A DNA stretch of 52,111 nucleotides from an uncultured Sutterella sp. (GTDB lineage: Bacteria > Pseudomonadota > Gammaproteobacteria > Burkholderiales > Burkholderiaceae_F). The notes under the pieces are model-generated. The model did not search any database. It had not been told where the DNA came from and worked only from the letters and a program-made list of their open reading frames with translations. The stretch covers positions 1 to 52,111 of the forward strand of contig UPZS01000009.1 of the NCBI GenBank assembly GCA_900538905.1, written 5' to 3'. The translations under genes and the position numbers were made by a program. Positions 1 to 10,254 of this stretch are shown here, one piece after another. Position 1 is the first letter of the stretch; each line of letters begins with the position of its first letter.

Positions 1-411
1 CCAGCATTTTTAGCTCAATAATTTTAAAAATTTTGCACGTTGACTTTTTCAAGTCTGTAATAACGCTATTCACAATTTGAATGCAGATTTTGTCCTGCAT
101 TTCATTAGCTCTCACCATCTGCCAGGACAACAGACTAATTTTACGAATCTTTGATTTTGACTTCACTAATTTTTTACTTGCTTGACAGCTTACCCTGCCC
201 TCTGTGGGCACAGAGCCGAAGGCAGTCAATATCTCTGATTAAGTTTCGATCAACGTGTTTGTTGTCGCCTTCTACATGAAAACTGAACCGATACTCTTCT
301 CCATTTTTCTCTCTACACTGCCTAGAATTGAAGCAGGACCACTTGACTGGCTACGTTGTCTCTGACGTGTCAGCCACGGTGATAAGAGACGAGAACAAAA
401 GAGGATCCGGT
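1..411. other. Intergenic region upstream of coaE
   Basis: No convincing gene lies here. The stretch is AT-rich at its left end. It holds a nested hairpin at 195-225, with outer arms CTGCC and GGCAG around TCTGTG-GG-CACAGA, which could be the 3' end of a transcript from outside the window. It lacks a clean T-tract. An open frame continues upstream of coaE to 328, but the ribosome binding site favours the start at 412. I found no promoter with good spacing. Confidence 0.4.
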
Positions 412-1023
412 ATGACAATGATCATTGGAATGACAGGCGGCATCGCCTGCGGTAAAACTGCTGCGACAGATGTTTTTCGCTCCTTGGGCGTACCGGTGAT
501 TGACGCCGACGAGATCAGTCGTGAGCTCACGGGCCCCGGCGGCAAAGCCCTTCCTGAAATTGCCGTCGCCTTCGGCGCCGACATGATCGGTACTCAGGGG
601 ATGAAGCGAGATTTGATGCGCGAAATCGTCTTTTCCGATCCGCACGCCAAGGAAAAACTCGAAGGGATCCTTCACCCCATGATCAAGCGCGAGATCTTCG
701 AGCAACTCAAAGCCGTCAAGGCACCCTATGTCATTCTTTCGGTGCCGTTGCTCCTGGAGAGCGGCCGTTGGGCCGACGCTGTCAAGCGCGTGCTGGTGGT
801 TGACGTTAGTGAAGAAGAACAAATCAACCGACTGGTCTATGACCGCCACCTCGGTGAAGAACAAGCTCGTGCCATCATTGAGACACAGATTTCCCGCGAC
901 AAGCGCATTGCGGCCGCCGACGACCTAATCGACAACAGCGGCACGCTTGAAGACCTTGAAGAAAAAGTGAAAGGCCTTCACAAGTTTTACTTGAAGATGG
1001 CCGAAGGCGAGCTTGCCTCCTAA
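412..1023 (+). CDS. coaE: Dephospho-CoA kinase
   Basis: Phosphorylates the 3'-hydroxyl of dephospho-CoA with ATP, the last step of coenzyme A synthesis, in the cytoplasm. The 203-residue protein opens with the P-loop GMTGGIACGKT and continues with the DADE/SRELT segment typical of CoaE; its length is normal for the family. The frame is open from 328, but AGAGGA at 400-405 lies about 6 bases before the ATG at 412, and the P-loop then sits at the usual distance from the N-terminus. ATG 418 is an alternative. The gene is convergent with yacG. In relatives coaE usually lies in the same direction as yacG, often with zapD between; here it is inverted and zapD is absent. Confidence 0.95.
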   Translation: MTMIIGMTGGIACGKTAATDVFRSLGVPVIDADEISRELTGPGGKALPEIAVAFGADMIGTQGMKRDLMREIVFSDPHAKEKLEGILHPMIKREIFEQLKAVKAPYVILSVPLLLESGRWADAVKRVLVVDVSEEEQINRLVYDRHLGEEQARAIIETQISRDKRIAAADDLIDNSGTLEDLEEKVKGLHKFYLKMAEGELAS

Positions 1024-1029
1024 GCTGTA

Positions 1030-1081
1030 GTAAATAAAAACAGCACGGTCCGTTGCATTTTCTGGTGCGGTCCGTGCTGTT
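1030..1081 (-). terminator. Intrinsic terminator between coaE and yacG
   Basis: Stem of 13 bp with one mismatch (1040-1052 against 1068-1080; arms ACAGCACGGTCCG and CGGTCCGTGCTGT). Read on the minus strand it is followed by a T-rich tract (1030-1040), so it best serves the yacG transcript. It may also stop coaE transcripts. Confidence 0.75.
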
Positions 1082-1107
1082 CTTTGAAGAAATACCAAGC
1101 AAGTTTT

Positions 1108-1344
1108 CTATTTCTTCTTGCGTTCGTTTTCTTCCTGCTCTTTTTGCATCTTTTCGAGCTGCTCGACGATCAAGTCCGGATCGGCCGATCCCGGTTCGCC
1201 GCGAATCACGTAGTCGCCGCTCGCCCATGCCCCCAGATCAATGAGTTTGCACCGTTCCGAGCAGAACGGACGCCAGGGGCTGTTCATATCGTACTCGTGC
1301 AGTTTCTTGCACGTTGGGCACTTCACCATCATTTCTTCTGTCAT
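1108..1344 (-). CDS. yacG: DNA gyrase inhibitor YacG (zinc-binding)
   Basis: Small zinc protein; E. coli YacG binds GyrB and blocks DNA binding by gyrase. Of 78 residues, the N-terminal half carries CPTC and CSERC, the four-cysteine zinc site, followed by [12 protein letters not shown] typical of the family, and then a charged Glu/Lys-rich tail that makes it slightly longer than the roughly 65-residue E. coli protein. A TTG at 1362 would overlap mutT. The ATG at 1344, with GAGAAAGGA just before it, is more likely. It follows mutT by 7 bases as the last gene of the argJ-DUF815-mutT-yacG run. Confidence 0.9.
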   Translation of the reverse strand: MTEEMMVKCPTCKKLHEYDMNSPWRPFCSERCKLIDLGAWASGDYVIRGEPGSADPDLIVEQLEKMQKEQEENERKKK

Positions 1345-1351
1345 TCCTTTC

Positions 1352-2098
1352 TCAAATGACAACGTAGACGCCTTGCGCGCCCAGTTGTATCAATCGGTCG
1401 TTTTCTTCTTCCGTTTCTCGCGCAGCAACATACAAAGGTAGCCGTTGTTCTGCGGTCTTCAGAATCGCTTCGGCGTCTGCCGTCGGCTCCAACGCTCCCA
1501 CCAACCACTCCTGCAACTCCGTTGCTATGACATCCTCTGACCGCTCAAACCATTGTTGGCACACGATCATCGGTACACCGAGTCGTTTTGCCAAAGCCTC
1601 TTTTTCCGGCATAAATGAAGACGCCAAAATTGCTTTTGCTCCGCTTCCTTTGAAGTCTGCCTCCGTCACATCCGACAACGGCGACTTCACTAGTGCGACT
1701 CGGTCGGGCAACATCAATCGTTCGATCACAAGCGAACACATCGGCAACAACTTTTCGGCTTGTGCCTGCTTGAGACTTTCAAACCACAAAAAAGTTTGAC
1801 CTTCTCGGGACTGCGGTACACCTTCCCAATCGGTGATACGGCAGAAATGCAGTCTCACGTAGGCGTGAGGATATTCGCGCTCAAATACAAACCACGGGCT
1901 GGCAATTTTTACCGTTACGCCGAGTTCTTCGGCATACTCGCGCCGCAACGCCTCAAGCACCGTTTCACCGACTTCAAGCTTTCCGCCCGGAAACTCCCAC
2001 CAGCCCGCATAAGGTTTACCCTGCGGGCGGCTCGCCATCAGAAAACGCCCCTCTTTGTCAATCAGTACACCAACGGCAACTTCGGTCACTTCTCGCAT
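1352..2098 (-). CDS. mutT: Nudix hydrolase MutT with C-terminal ThiE-like domain
   Basis: Likely 8-oxo-dGTP diphosphatase that cleans oxidised nucleotides from the pool. The Nudix box matches the consensus exactly: G39, E45, then REYAEELGV at 53-61, with the upstream WWEFPGGK of MutT-type enzymes. MutT alone is about 130 residues; this protein has 248. Residues about 130-248 resemble the thiamine-phosphate synthase fold (segments [16 protein letters not shown] and [12 protein letters not shown]) but lack an obvious full active site. That fusion is known in betaproteobacterial MutT proteins, where the second domain's role is unclear. It lies 6 bases after the DUF815 ATPase gene. Confidence 0.9.
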   Translation of the reverse strand: MREVTEVAVGVLIDKEGRFLMASRPQGKPYAGWWEFPGGKLEVGETVLEALRREYAEELGVTVKIASPWFVFEREYPHAYVRLHFCRITDWEGVPQSREGQTFLWFESLKQAQAEKLLPMCSLVIERLMLPDRVALVKSPLSDVTEADFKGSGAKAILASSFMPEKEALAKRLGVPMIVCQQWFERSEDVIATELQEWLVGALEPTADAEAILKTAEQRLPLYVAARETEEENDRLIQLGAQGVYVVI

Positions 2099-2104
2099 GA
2101 TTCT

Positions 2105-3019
2105 CTAGCCTTTGAGCGCTTCGCGAGCACTGACAAGCTTGGCAAACTGCATCGCGACACGACCGCTGCGGCCCCCTCGCTCGATTGCCCACTGCAACGC
2201 TTCAAGACGCAATTCTTCAGATGTTCGAACCTTGTCGGGCACAGGATAGACCTCAAAGGCCCGATCCAGTACCTGCAGGTACTCGGCTTGCGTAAAGGGA
2301 TAGAAGGACAACCACAATCCGAAGCGTTCGGCCAAAGAGAGTTTCTCTTCCAGCACCTCACCCGGATGCAAATCCCCGTTTTCGTCCAGTTTGGAAGTGA
2401 GATTGTCGCTTGCAGGTTCCGGCATCAAATGACGACGGTTGCTGGTCGCATAGACCAGAATCCGACTGCCGCCGGTCGCAACCGAACCGTCAAGTGCCGC
2501 TTTAAGCGCTTTATAGCCGCTTTCGCCCAATTCAAAGGACAAATCGTCGCAATAAAGAATAAATCGCTCGCTGCGGCCTCTTAGTGCCTCCACGATCTCA
2601 AAAAGATCACGTAAGTCTTCTTTACCGACTTCAATCAGGCGCAGACCTTGGTCAAAAAAGCGCGACGCGCACCCGCGAATCAGAGAGCTTTTGCCGGTAC
2701 CGCGAGCTCCCGTCAACAAGACGTTGTTGGCGGGAAGCCCCTTTACGAAAGCTTCTGTGTTGGCCAAAAGCAAATTTTTCTGGCGCTCAACATACAGCAA
2801 CCGGTCAATATCGACGGATGCAAAGGCGTGCACCGGCTCCAGACGTCCGAGTTCTGTACCCAAATACGCGCGTTTGACCCAACGGTATGCCGGCGCCGTC
2901 CAATCGAAGTCCTCGGCAAGTGGAGGCAACAACTGCGAAAAACGCATCAAGAGATGACGCACAAGCTCCTCGTTGCCGCCCTGTCCCAAGGCTTTTGCAA
3001 GATCAATTTCAGAAGACAT
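2105..3019 (-). CDS. DUF815 family P-loop ATPase
   Basis: AAA-type ATPase of the DUF815 family (PF05673), conserved in proteobacteria and of unknown cellular role. The 304-residue form has Walker A GARGTGKSS and Walker B ILYCDDLSFE, followed by a sensor-like strand VYATSNRRHL and a C-terminal lid region. The frame is open to 3115, but that would overlap argJ by 92 bases. The ATG at 3019 starts 4 bases beyond the argJ stop and gives the usual N-terminus (MSSEIDLAKAL). It is cotranscribed with argJ, mutT and yacG, an arrangement I know from Burkholderiales. No substrate can be read from the sequence. Confidence 0.85.
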   Translation of the reverse strand: MSSEIDLAKALGQGGNEELVRHLLMRFSQLLPPLAEDFDWTAPAYRWVKRAYLGTELGRLEPVHAFASVDIDRLLYVERQKNLLLANTEAFVKGLPANNVLLTGARGTGKSSLIRGCASRFFDQGLRLIEVGKEDLRDLFEIVEALRGRSERFILYCDDLSFELGESGYKALKAALDGSVATGGSRILVYATSNRRHLMPEPASDNLTSKLDENGDLHPGEVLEEKLSLAERFGLWLSFYPFTQAEYLQVLDRAFEVYPVPDKVRTSEELRLEALQWAIERGGRSGRVAMQFAKLVSAREALKG

Positions 3020-3023
3020 AGCT

Positions 3024-4250
3024 TTAGCTGCGGTAATCGGCGTTAATGGACACGTAGTCATGCGAAAGATCCGTGGTCCACACGGTTTCTTGCGCCGAAC
3101 CGCGCCCCAAATCAATGCGCACCGTGATTTCCGGCTTGGCCATCACGCGCACGCCATCCTCTTCTTTGTACTCTGCAGCACGACCTCCGTTGCGGGCTAC
3201 CTGCACCTCATCGAGCCACAGATTGACTTTATTGGCATCCAGATCTTCCACGCGGGCGTTGCCGACAGCCGCCAGAATGCGGCCGAGGTTCGGGTCGGAG
3301 GCAAAGAACGCCGTTTTGACCAGCGGCGAGTGAGCCACGGCATAGCAGACCTGCAACGCTTCGGATTCCGTGCGAGCGCCCTGCACCTGAATCGTGATGA
3401 ACTTGCTTGCGCCTTCACCGTCTCGGATCATGGATTGCGCTAAATGTTGCCCGACGATCGTGAGCGCACCAACGAGTGCTTCCAGACGCGGATCGTCCTC
3501 ACTTTCGATAGAAAGCTCGCTTTGCCCCGTGGCAATCGTGATGAAGGAGTCGTTTGTGCTGGTGTCGCCGTCAACCGTAATGCGGTTAAAACTCGCGTCA
3601 GCTACACGCTTGGCGACCTTGGCCAATACGTCCGGCGCCACGCCCGCATCGGTGGCAATAAAACCCAGCATTGTGGCCATGCGCGGCTCAATCATGCCCG
3701 ACCCCTTGCTGATGCCCGTCACCGTAATGAGCTTACCGTCAATGAGCGCCTTCGTTGAAAACGCCTTTTGTAGGGTGTCGGTGGTCATGATGGCTTGCGC
3801 TGCCTCGATCCAATTGTTCGGGGCAAGATTGTCGACCGCCTTGGGAAGTCCTGCCAGAAGTCGATCCATCGGCAAAGGCTCCATGATGACTCCGGTGGAA
3901 AACACAAGTGTCTCTTCGGACTTGCAATCAAGAAGTTGAGCCAAAGCCTCACACGTTGCCTTGGCGTCGGCCAGCCCCGTTTCTCCCGTCCCTGCGTTTG
4001 CAATCCCCGTATTCACCACAAGACCGCGCACATTTTTGGTCACGGCCTGATGAGCGCGACACACCTGCACGGGAGCCGCCGCAAAGCGATTCTGCGTAAA
4101 GACGCCTGCCGCGTGCGTACCCGGGGTAAATCGCATCACCATCATGTCGCGCCGATTGGCTTTGCGAATAGAAGCCATCGTCGTGCCGAGCTCTACACCT
4201 GCCACAGGAAAAATCGTTTTCGGATCCGGAGCCGAAAGATTGACCGCCAT
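3024..4250 (-). CDS. argJ: Bifunctional glutamate N-acetyltransferase / amino-acid acetyltransferase ArgJ
   Basis: Recycles the acetyl group from N-acetylornithine to glutamate in the arginine pathway and may also use acetyl-CoA. ArgJ self-cleaves before a threonine. The motif [15 protein letters not shown] is intact, placing the nucleophilic Thr near residue 193 of 408 and separating alpha and beta chains. [10 protein letters not shown] and DGDTSTNDS are further family signatures. A GTG at 4259 also fits the frame, but AGGAG eight bases before the ATG at 4250 decides the start. It is the first gene of the argJ-DUF815-mutT-yacG run, downstream of secA and separated from it by a terminator. 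Confidence 0.95.
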   Translation of the reverse strand: MAVNLSAPDPKTIFPVAGVELGTTMASIRKANRRDMMVMRFTPGTHAAGVFTQNRFAAAPVQVCRAHQAVTKNVRGLVVNTGIANAGTGETGLADAKATCEALAQLLDCKSEETLVFSTGVIMEPLPMDRLLAGLPKAVDNLAPNNWIEAAQAIMTTDTLQKAFSTKALIDGKLITVTGISKGSGMIEPRMATMLGFIATDAGVAPDVLAKVAKRVADASFNRITVDGDTSTNDSFITIATGQSELSIESEDDPRLEALVGALTIVGQHLAQSMIRDGEGASKFITIQVQGARTESEALQVCYAVAHSPLVKTAFFASDPNLGRILAAVGNARVEDLDANKVNLWLDEVQVARNGGRAAEYKEEDGVRVMAKPEITVRIDLGRGSAQETVWTTDLSHDYVSINADYRS

Positions 4251-4388
4251 TGAAAACACTCCTTGTATCGTTGTTTTTTATCGCTGAAGCAAGCGATGGT
4301 TCGAGGTGCCCCGCTTGCGAACGCATCTTTAAATTATGCCGCCGTCTCCCACGTCTGCAAATACGCTTTCTCGACAAGTTTCGCTCAG

Positions 4389-4431
4389 AAAAAAACTCCT
4401 GCAGCGGAAAACAAAGAACCGTCGCAGGAGT
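4389..4431 (-). terminator. secA terminator
   Basis: Hairpin on the minus strand with arms at 4419-4431 and 4395-4407 (ACTCCTGC...GCAGGAGT core with a two-base mismatch below it), followed on that strand by a run of Ts (4389-4395). It lies 30 bases after the secA stop and before argJ. Confidence 0.85.
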
Positions 4432-4460
4432 TTGATTGGAGGCCAGAGGCAAATGCCGAA

Positions 4461-7145
4461 TTACTTCAGTTTGCCGTGGCAATCCTTAAAGCGCTTGCCG
4501 GAACCACAGGGGCAGGGATCGTTACGGCCGACATGCGAGAAGTCGAGCCCCTGCGCCTCGTCGTGCTGAGCGTTAGCATCCGCAAGGCGAGATTCGCCGG
4601 CTTCTTGACTTGCCTGAGCAGCCTGCTGAGCTTCTTCGGGCAACTGGATTTGAACATGCATGAGCACACGGCAAACGCCTTCGCGCACGGTGTCAAGCAA
4701 CGTTTCGAACATGGAAAACGCTTCGCGCTTGTATTCCTGCTTGGGCTGCTTCTGAGCGTAACCGCGCAGATAGATGCCCTGACGCAGTGCATCGAGCGCC
4801 GTAATGTGCTGTCGCCACGTGGTGTCAAGCACCTGCAGCAGCACATGGCGGCAGAAGCCGGCCCAGGCGTCGTGCCCGACCAAATCTTCCTTAGCCTTTT
4901 CAATAGCGGCTGCGGATTCGAGAAGCTTATTGAGCAAGTCTTCATCAGTGGTGTCATTGCTCGCTTCGAGCATGCCCTTCATATCGATGTCGATACCCCA
5001 ATTGTTCTTGAGGTCACCGAGCAGACCGTCGAGATCCCACTGTTCTTCCACCGTTTCGGCGGGCACGCGAGCGCGGAAGAGATCCGTGAAGTATCCGTCG
5101 CGCAGATTCTTGATCATTTCGCTCACGTCGGAGCTTTCGAGAATTTCGTTGCGCAAACGATAAATTTCGCGACGCTGATCGTTCTGAACGTCGTCAAACT
5201 CCAAGAGCTGCTTACGGATGTCGTAGTTGCGGCCTTCGACCTTGCGCTGAGCACTTTCGATCATGCGCGTGAGCATCTTGCTCTCAATAGCCACGCCTTC
5301 TTCGAGCTTCAGACGATCGGCAATGGCGCGCATGCGGTCACCGCCGAAGATGCGCAACAGCTGGTCTTCCATCGACAGGTAGAAAACGGAACTACCCGGG
5401 TCGCCCTGACGGCCGGAACGACCGCGCAGCTGATTGTCGATGCGGCGGGATTCGTGACGTTCGCTGCCGATGATGCGCAAGCCGCCGGCAGCCACAACCT
5501 GATCGTGCTGCACCTTCCATTCGGCCTTCAGAGCATCAATCTTTGCTTGCTTTTCCTCGGCGCTCATTTCGTCGTTGGCCAGAATCGCGTCAATCTGATG
5601 ATTGATGCCGCCACCCAGCACAATGTCGGTACCGCGGCCGGCCATGTTGGTGGCAATCGTCACCATTCCCAAACGACCGGCTTCCAACACCACCTGGGCT
5701 TCGCGCTCATGCTGCTTGGCATTCAGAACGTTGTGTGCGATGCCTTCCTTCGTAAGGAGCTTGGAAATGCGCTCGGAGTTTTCAATCGAGGTGGTACCCA
5801 CCAGTACGGGCTGACCGCGCTTCTGGCAGTCTTTGATGTCCTCGATGATGGCCGCGTACTTTTCATTTTCCGTACGGAACACCTTGTCCTGCTGATCGAC
5901 GCGGATCATCTGGCGATTGGTGGGAATCACCACCGTTTCCAGACCGTAGATGTCCTGGAATTCGTAAGCTTCGGTGTCGGCCGTACCGGTCATGCCCGCG
6001 AGCTTCTTGTACATACGGAAGTAGTTCTGGAACGTGATGGAAGCCATCGTCTGGTTTTCCTGACGGATTTCCACGCCTTCCTTGGCTTCCACAGCCTGGT
6101 GCAGACCGTCCGACCAGCGGCGGCCGGGCATCAGACGTCCCGTGAATTCATCAACGATAACCACTTCGCCGTTCTGAACAACGTACTGCTGGTCACGGAA
6201 AAAGAGCGTATGCGCACGCAGCGATGCGTTCAGATGGTGCATCAGGATGATGTTCTGCGGCGAGTACAAGCTCGAACCATTGGCAATCAAACCGCGTTCC
6301 GTCAGGATCTTTTCGACCTTTTCGTGCCCCTTTTCGGAGAGGTACACCTGATGGGCCTTTTCATCAACCCAATAGTCGCCTTCCCCCTTTTCTTCGGCCT
6401 GGCGGGTGAGCAACGGCGGAATTTCGTTCACAGCCTTGTAGAGGTCTGTGTTGTCGTCCGCGGCACCGGAAATGATCAACGGCGTGCGGGCTTCGTCAAT
6501 GAGAATCGAGTCCACTTCGTCAACAATCGCATAGGCCAGAGGGCGCTGACGACGGTTGGCGACTTCGTACTCCATGTTGTCGCGCAGATAGTCAAAACCG
6601 AATTCGTTGTTGGTACCATAGGTGATGTCGGCCGCATAAGCCGCCTTCTTCGATTCGGTGTCCTGCTGAGAAAGGATGGTGCCCACGGTCATGCCGAGGA
6701 AGTTGTATAGGCGTCCCATCCAAGCCGCGTCACGGCTTGCCAGATAGTCGTTGACGGTCACCACGTGCACACCCTTGGCAGGAAGCGCGTTGAGGTAAAC
6801 CGCAAGCGTTGCGGTGAGCGTCTTGCCTTCGCCGGTGCGCATTTCGGCGATCTTGCCGTCGTTCAGAACCATGCCGCCGATGAGCTGCACGTCGAAGTGG
6901 CGCATACCCAGCACGCGGCGGCTGGCTTCGCGAACGACCGCAAATGCTTCGGGCAGCAGCGCGTCAAGCGTTTCACCCTTATCCAGACGTTCACGGAATT
7001 CAGCAGTCTTGCCACGAAGCTGCTCGTCGGTAAGCGCCTGAATTTCCGGTTCAAGCTTATTGATCTGAGCGCAGCGTTTGCGGTATTGACGAATCAAGCG
7101 GTCGTTGCGACTGCCGAAAATCTTGGTAAGAAACGAATCAAACAT
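4461..7145 (-). CDS. secA: Preprotein translocase ATPase SecA
   Basis: Cytoplasmic motor that drives unfolded preproteins through SecYEG. Full length at 894 residues. Walker A is MRTGEGKT at 102-109; the [16 protein letters not shown] box follows near 208, and the helicase-like C-terminal motor ends in GRGTD and the [13 protein letters not shown] segment. The extreme C-terminus keeps the SecB/lipid-binding zinc site C878-x-C880, C889-H890. The ATG at 7145 has only a weak Shine-Dalgarno sequence. It lies next to the divergent dciA and close to lpxC-ftsZ, a conserved grouping. The long frame on the opposite strand (4263-6710) is a shadow. Confidence 0.98.
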   Translation of the reverse strand: MFDSFLTKIFGSRNDRLIRQYRKRCAQINKLEPEIQALTDEQLRGKTAEFRERLDKGETLDALLPEAFAVVREASRRVLGMRHFDVQLIGGMVLNDGKIAEMRTGEGKTLTATLAVYLNALPAKGVHVVTVNDYLASRDAAWMGRLYNFLGMTVGTILSQQDTESKKAAYAADITYGTNNEFGFDYLRDNMEYEVANRRQRPLAYAIVDEVDSILIDEARTPLIISGAADDNTDLYKAVNEIPPLLTRQAEEKGEGDYWVDEKAHQVYLSEKGHEKVEKILTERGLIANGSSLYSPQNIILMHHLNASLRAHTLFFRDQQYVVQNGEVVIVDEFTGRLMPGRRWSDGLHQAVEAKEGVEIRQENQTMASITFQNYFRMYKKLAGMTGTADTEAYEFQDIYGLETVVIPTNRQMIRVDQQDKVFRTENEKYAAIIEDIKDCQKRGQPVLVGTTSIENSERISKLLTKEGIAHNVLNAKQHEREAQVVLEAGRLGMVTIATNMAGRGTDIVLGGGINHQIDAILANDEMSAEEKQAKIDALKAEWKVQHDQVVAAGGLRIIGSERHESRRIDNQLRGRSGRQGDPGSSVFYLSMEDQLLRIFGGDRMRAIADRLKLEEGVAIESKMLTRMIESAQRKVEGRNYDIRKQLLEFDDVQNDQRREIYRLRNEILESSDVSEMIKNLRDGYFTDLFRARVPAETVEEQWDLDGLLGDLKNNWGIDIDMKGMLEASNDTTDEDLLNKLLESAAAIEKAKEDLVGHDAWAGFCRHVLLQVLDTTWRQHITALDALRQGIYLRGYAQKQPKQEYKREAFSMFETLLDTVREGVCRVLMHVQIQLPEEAQQAAQASQEAGESRLADANAQHDEAQGLDFSHVGRNDPCPCGSGKRFKDCHGKLK

Positions 7146-7403
7146 ATATCAACCGATTAAATGTGCACTGTCAGCAAAAGCCTCGTGGACAGTACAAAAA
7201 ATGGGCACAACACCGCCTGCGATGTCATGCTCGCACAATGGCGGTAATTATAAGCGACTGTAACAATGCCTTTTGGTTCGGAATTTTCCGACATTTGTGC
7301 CATTTTCTTTCCGTCACAGCGCTTTGAAGCAACCGCCTGTAGACTACGCGCACACCGTCTGTGTTTGTTTATTCGTTTGTTTGGCTGCCTGCCGTTGGTT
7401 TCT

Positions 7404-7898
7404 ATGTTTGACAACGTCCGCATCACACGCGCCAATGCGCGCTCCTTTGCGCAAATCAGTCTTGACCGAAGCATGTCGGAAACGCTCGGTCAAGAGCTTT
7501 TTGACGTTCGTCGGATCGCGCGTGCCTTTCGTACGGCTGCCAAGTCGGTTAATGTCGGGCTCGACATCACAGACATCAAGAACATTCGGCGCGAGAACGG
7601 CGAAGTCGTGATCCTCGTAAAAAACACCGCTCAGCACGCCAAACTGCGGCAGATGCTCCCGCGCCTGAAAATGGCTCTGGAAGAAGCTGGGTTTCGTGAC
7701 CCGATCACCCTTCGCATCAAACCTCCGACGCCTTCGATTCAACTGAGGGAAAATCTTGCTCTCGGTGCCCCGCGCGTGGCTTCCGACAAAAGCGTGGAAC
7801 TGATTCGCAAAAAAGCCGAGAGTATGAAACCCTCGGCTTTGAAAGATGCGTTGGCTTCGCTTGCAAAAACGCTTGAGAAAGCCAACCGCGAAGACTGA
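7404..7898 (+). CDS. dciA: DciA-like DUF721 protein, putative DnaB helicase loader
   Basis: DUF721/DciA proteins take the place of DnaC in loading the replicative helicase DnaB in most bacteria. The 164-residue product begins MFDNVRITRAN and holds the DUF721 core at about 35-105, with VILVKNTAQHAKLRQMLP resembling the conserved KH-like segment. The tail is Lys/Glu-rich. The frame is open back to 7266, but that extension is hydrophobic low-quality sequence and the family starts near 7404. I see no good ribosome binding site for either start. It is divergent from secA and convergent with lpxC, one base apart, as in Burkholderiales. Confidence 0.8.
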   Translation: MFDNVRITRANARSFAQISLDRSMSETLGQELFDVRRIARAFRTAAKSVNVGLDITDIKNIRRENGEVVILVKNTAQHAKLRQMLPRLKMALEEAGFRDPITLRIKPPTPSIQLRENLALGAPRVASDKSVELIRKKAESMKPSALKDALASLAKTLEKANRED

Positions 7899-7899
7899 T

Positions 7900-8808
7900 T
7901 TAGATCGTGGCCGTCGCCTCGTCTTCTTTAAAGGGACGCTGCGCGGCTTGGACTTCGGTGATTTCCCAGGAGTCGGGTTCGGCCAGCAACGCTCGCAACA
8001 GGCGATTATTAAGCGCATGGCCCGATTTGTAGGCGACATATCGAGCCAGAAGCGGATGCCCCAGCACGTAAAGGTCACCCATCGCGTCCAAAATCTTGTG
8101 CTTCACAAATTCGTCGTCGGAACGAAGTCCGCCCACGTTAAGCACACGGAACTCATCCATCACGATGGCGTTTTCAAGCGTGCCGCCCTTGGCAAGTCCC
8201 ATCGATCTGAGCAACTCCACTTCGGACACGAAGCCGAAAGTGCGCGCACGACTAACGGCTTGCTCATAGGTTTCAAGCCCCAAATCCACCACGGCATGCT
8301 GCACGGTCGAGTCAATCGCCGGATGACCGAAAGCAATCGCAAAATCGAGAACCATGCCGTTGTGCGGCTCCAGACGGGCCCATTTGTCGCCGTCGCGCAC
8401 TTCGATTGTCTTTTTCACGCGTACGAAACGGCGCGGCACGGGCTGCTCCAAAATGCCGGCGCTACGGATGAGATAGACAAAAGTCGCACCGGAACCGTCC
8501 ATGATCGGAATTTCCGGCGCATCCACTTCAACAATGAGGTTATCAATACCCAAGCCGTTGAGCGCGCTCATCAGATGCTCAATCGTGGAGACGATGACCT
8601 TGCCTTCGTTCAAAGTCGTCGCCAAACGCGTATCGTTGACGGCTTCGGCTCGACTCGGCAAATCCACCGCCGGCGTGATGTCGACGCGGCGAAACACAAT
8701 ACCCGTATCGGGCGGAGCCGGTCGCATCAGGAGTTTGACCTTGCGACCGGAATGTAGACCGATGCCGACGGCAGATGCCGTCTGTTTGATCGTTCGCTGC
8801 TTGATCAT
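7900..8808 (-). CDS. lpxC: UDP-3-O-acyl-N-acetylglucosamine deacetylase LpxC
   Basis: Zinc amidase that catalyses the committed step of lipid A synthesis, so the cell has a lipopolysaccharide outer membrane. 302 residues, normal length. Zinc ligands are H78 (in TIEHLMSAL), H237 and D241 (in [13 protein letters not shown]), and the catalytic histidine is H264 (KSGHALNN). It starts 13 bases after the ftsZ stop and is probably cotranscribed with it, the common dcw-cluster arrangement. No envA-type regulator is adjacent. Confidence 0.97.
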   Translation of the reverse strand: MIKQRTIKQTASAVGIGLHSGRKVKLLMRPAPPDTGIVFRRVDITPAVDLPSRAEAVNDTRLATTLNEGKVIVSTIEHLMSALNGLGIDNLIVEVDAPEIPIMDGSGATFVYLIRSAGILEQPVPRRFVRVKKTIEVRDGDKWARLEPHNGMVLDFAIAFGHPAIDSTVQHAVVDLGLETYEQAVSRARTFGFVSEVELLRSMGLAKGGTLENAIVMDEFRVLNVGGLRSDDEFVKHKILDAMGDLYVLGHPLLARYVAYKSGHALNNRLLRALLAEPDSWEITEVQAAQRPFKEDEATATI

Positions 8809-8821
8809 GCCCGACGACTAA

Positions 8822-10069
8822 TTACTTGTTGCGAAGAATAGACGGAACGTTAGCCATCGAGAAAGGATCATTGCTGCCCGAAGAACCGCCCCAGACATCA
8901 GGTTCGGAAACACCGGTTGCCGGACGCATCGGCTGCGGAGCCGGTTCATAAGCAGGTTGCGGCGTGGCGGAGTGCAGCGGAGGCGCCGTCACCACCGGCT
9001 GCTGCGGCATAGCGGCAGGTTGCTGTGCCGGCGTCGCATTGGATCGAATCACGTTGTTGATGTTGACAGTGTCGGTCGCAGGCGCCTGCTGCATATCGGA
9101 AGCCGGGCGATCCAGACCGGTCGCCACCACCGTGACGCGCAGCTCTTCTCCCATTTCATTGTCAAAGGCCGTGCCGATGAGCTGGATGGCGTCCTTGCTC
9201 ACGAAATTCTTCATCACGGTCATCACCTGTCGCACTTCGGCCTGCGTCATCGTATCGGCAGAAGCCGTCACGTACACCAGCAGACCGCGGGCGCCCTGCA
9301 GGTTGGCACCTTCAAGCAACGGGCAGGCAATGGCGCGCTGGGCCGCTTCACGGGCACGATCGGGGCCGGCGGCCGTTGCCGTGCCCATCATGGCCGTACC
9401 GCGTTCGCTCATCACCGTACGCAAGTCTTCGAAGTCAACGTTGATCAGGCCCGGCGTGTGGATGATTTCGGCAATACCGTTACAAGCCTTGTAGAGCACG
9501 TCGTCGGCAGCGGCAAAACACTCGACCATCGTGGCGTTGTCACCGACTTCCTCTTCGAGCTTGTCGTTGAGAATCACGATCAGGCTGTCGACCTGTTCCT
9601 TGAGATTTTCAATGCCGGCCTGAGCCTGACGCATACGGCGCGAGCCTTCAAATTCAAAGGGCTTGGTGACGACAGCCACCGTCAGAATGCCGAGTTCCTT
9701 GGCAATCTTGGCGATCACGGGAGCCGCACCGGTACCCGTTCCGCCGCCCATACCGGCCGTGATGAACAGCAAATGCGTGCCTTCGAGAGATTCGCGGATC
9801 TGTTCGGAAGCGTCAAGAGCGGCCGCCGCCCCCACTTCCGGCTTGGCACCGGCACCCAAACCGGTTTTGCCAAGCGGAATCACAATATCGGCACGGGAGC
9901 GATTGAGCGCCTGTTGGTCGGTGTTGGCAGCGATAAAGGTGATGCCCTGAGCTTTTTTATCAATCATGTGCTCGACGGCATTTCCGCCGCCGCCGCCCAC
10001 ACCGATCACCTTGATGCAGGCGTTGAAAATAGTGGTTGAACCGGTTTCCGGAGCAAAATCAAAGGACAT
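8822..10069 (-). CDS. ftsZ: Cell division GTPase FtsZ
   Basis: Tubulin-like GTPase that forms the division ring at midcell. 415 residues. The nucleotide-binding loops are VIGVGGGGGNAV (22-33) and the signature GGGTGTG (108-114); the synergy loop NVDFEDLRTVM supplies residues that complete the next subunit's active site. A Pro/Gln-rich linker (about 325-400) precedes the C-terminal peptide NVPSILRNK that binds FtsA/ZipA-type anchors. AAGGAAAC precedes the ATG. ftsA does not lie immediately upstream: the preceding gene in the same direction is ung, 185 bases away. Confidence 0.98.
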   Translation of the reverse strand: MSFDFAPETGSTTIFNACIKVIGVGGGGGNAVEHMIDKKAQGITFIAANTDQQALNRSRADIVIPLGKTGLGAGAKPEVGAAAALDASEQIRESLEGTHLLFITAGMGGGTGTGAAPVIAKIAKELGILTVAVVTKPFEFEGSRRMRQAQAGIENLKEQVDSLIVILNDKLEEEVGDNATMVECFAAADDVLYKACNGIAEIIHTPGLINVDFEDLRTVMSERGTAMMGTATAAGPDRAREAAQRAIACPLLEGANLQGARGLLVYVTASADTMTQAEVRQVMTVMKNFVSKDAIQLIGTAFDNEMGEELRVTVVATGLDRPASDMQQAPATDTVNINNVIRSNATPAQQPAAMPQQPVVTAPPLHSATPQPAYEPAPQPMRPATGVSEPDVWGGSSGSNDPFSMANVPSILRNK

Positions 10070-10254
10070 TCGCTGTTTCCTTGTAATCCTTAAACACGCA
10101 CAGACGCTGCCGCCCAGTTTGAGTCATGAACGCCTCTGCTGAGCAGTAAAAGACGTTCTGCGGCCGCTTTTCCACGAATCCGCTAATTATCGCCGATTTT
10201 GCACCGGAAAAGTGCACTTTTTTTAGCGCGTACGTTGCAAAAAGCAAATTTCGG

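Noticed and set aside
40..53. FNR-like sequence TTGACTTTTTCAA near the left edge
   Set aside because: The halves TTGA and TCAA are 5 bases apart, one short of FNR geometry, and no gene start is near.
4263..6710. 815-codon open frame on the plus strand
   Set aside because: It lies antisense to secA, which is clearly coding. The translation is rich in His, Phe and Gln without family resemblance, as expected from the complement of strongly biased codons.
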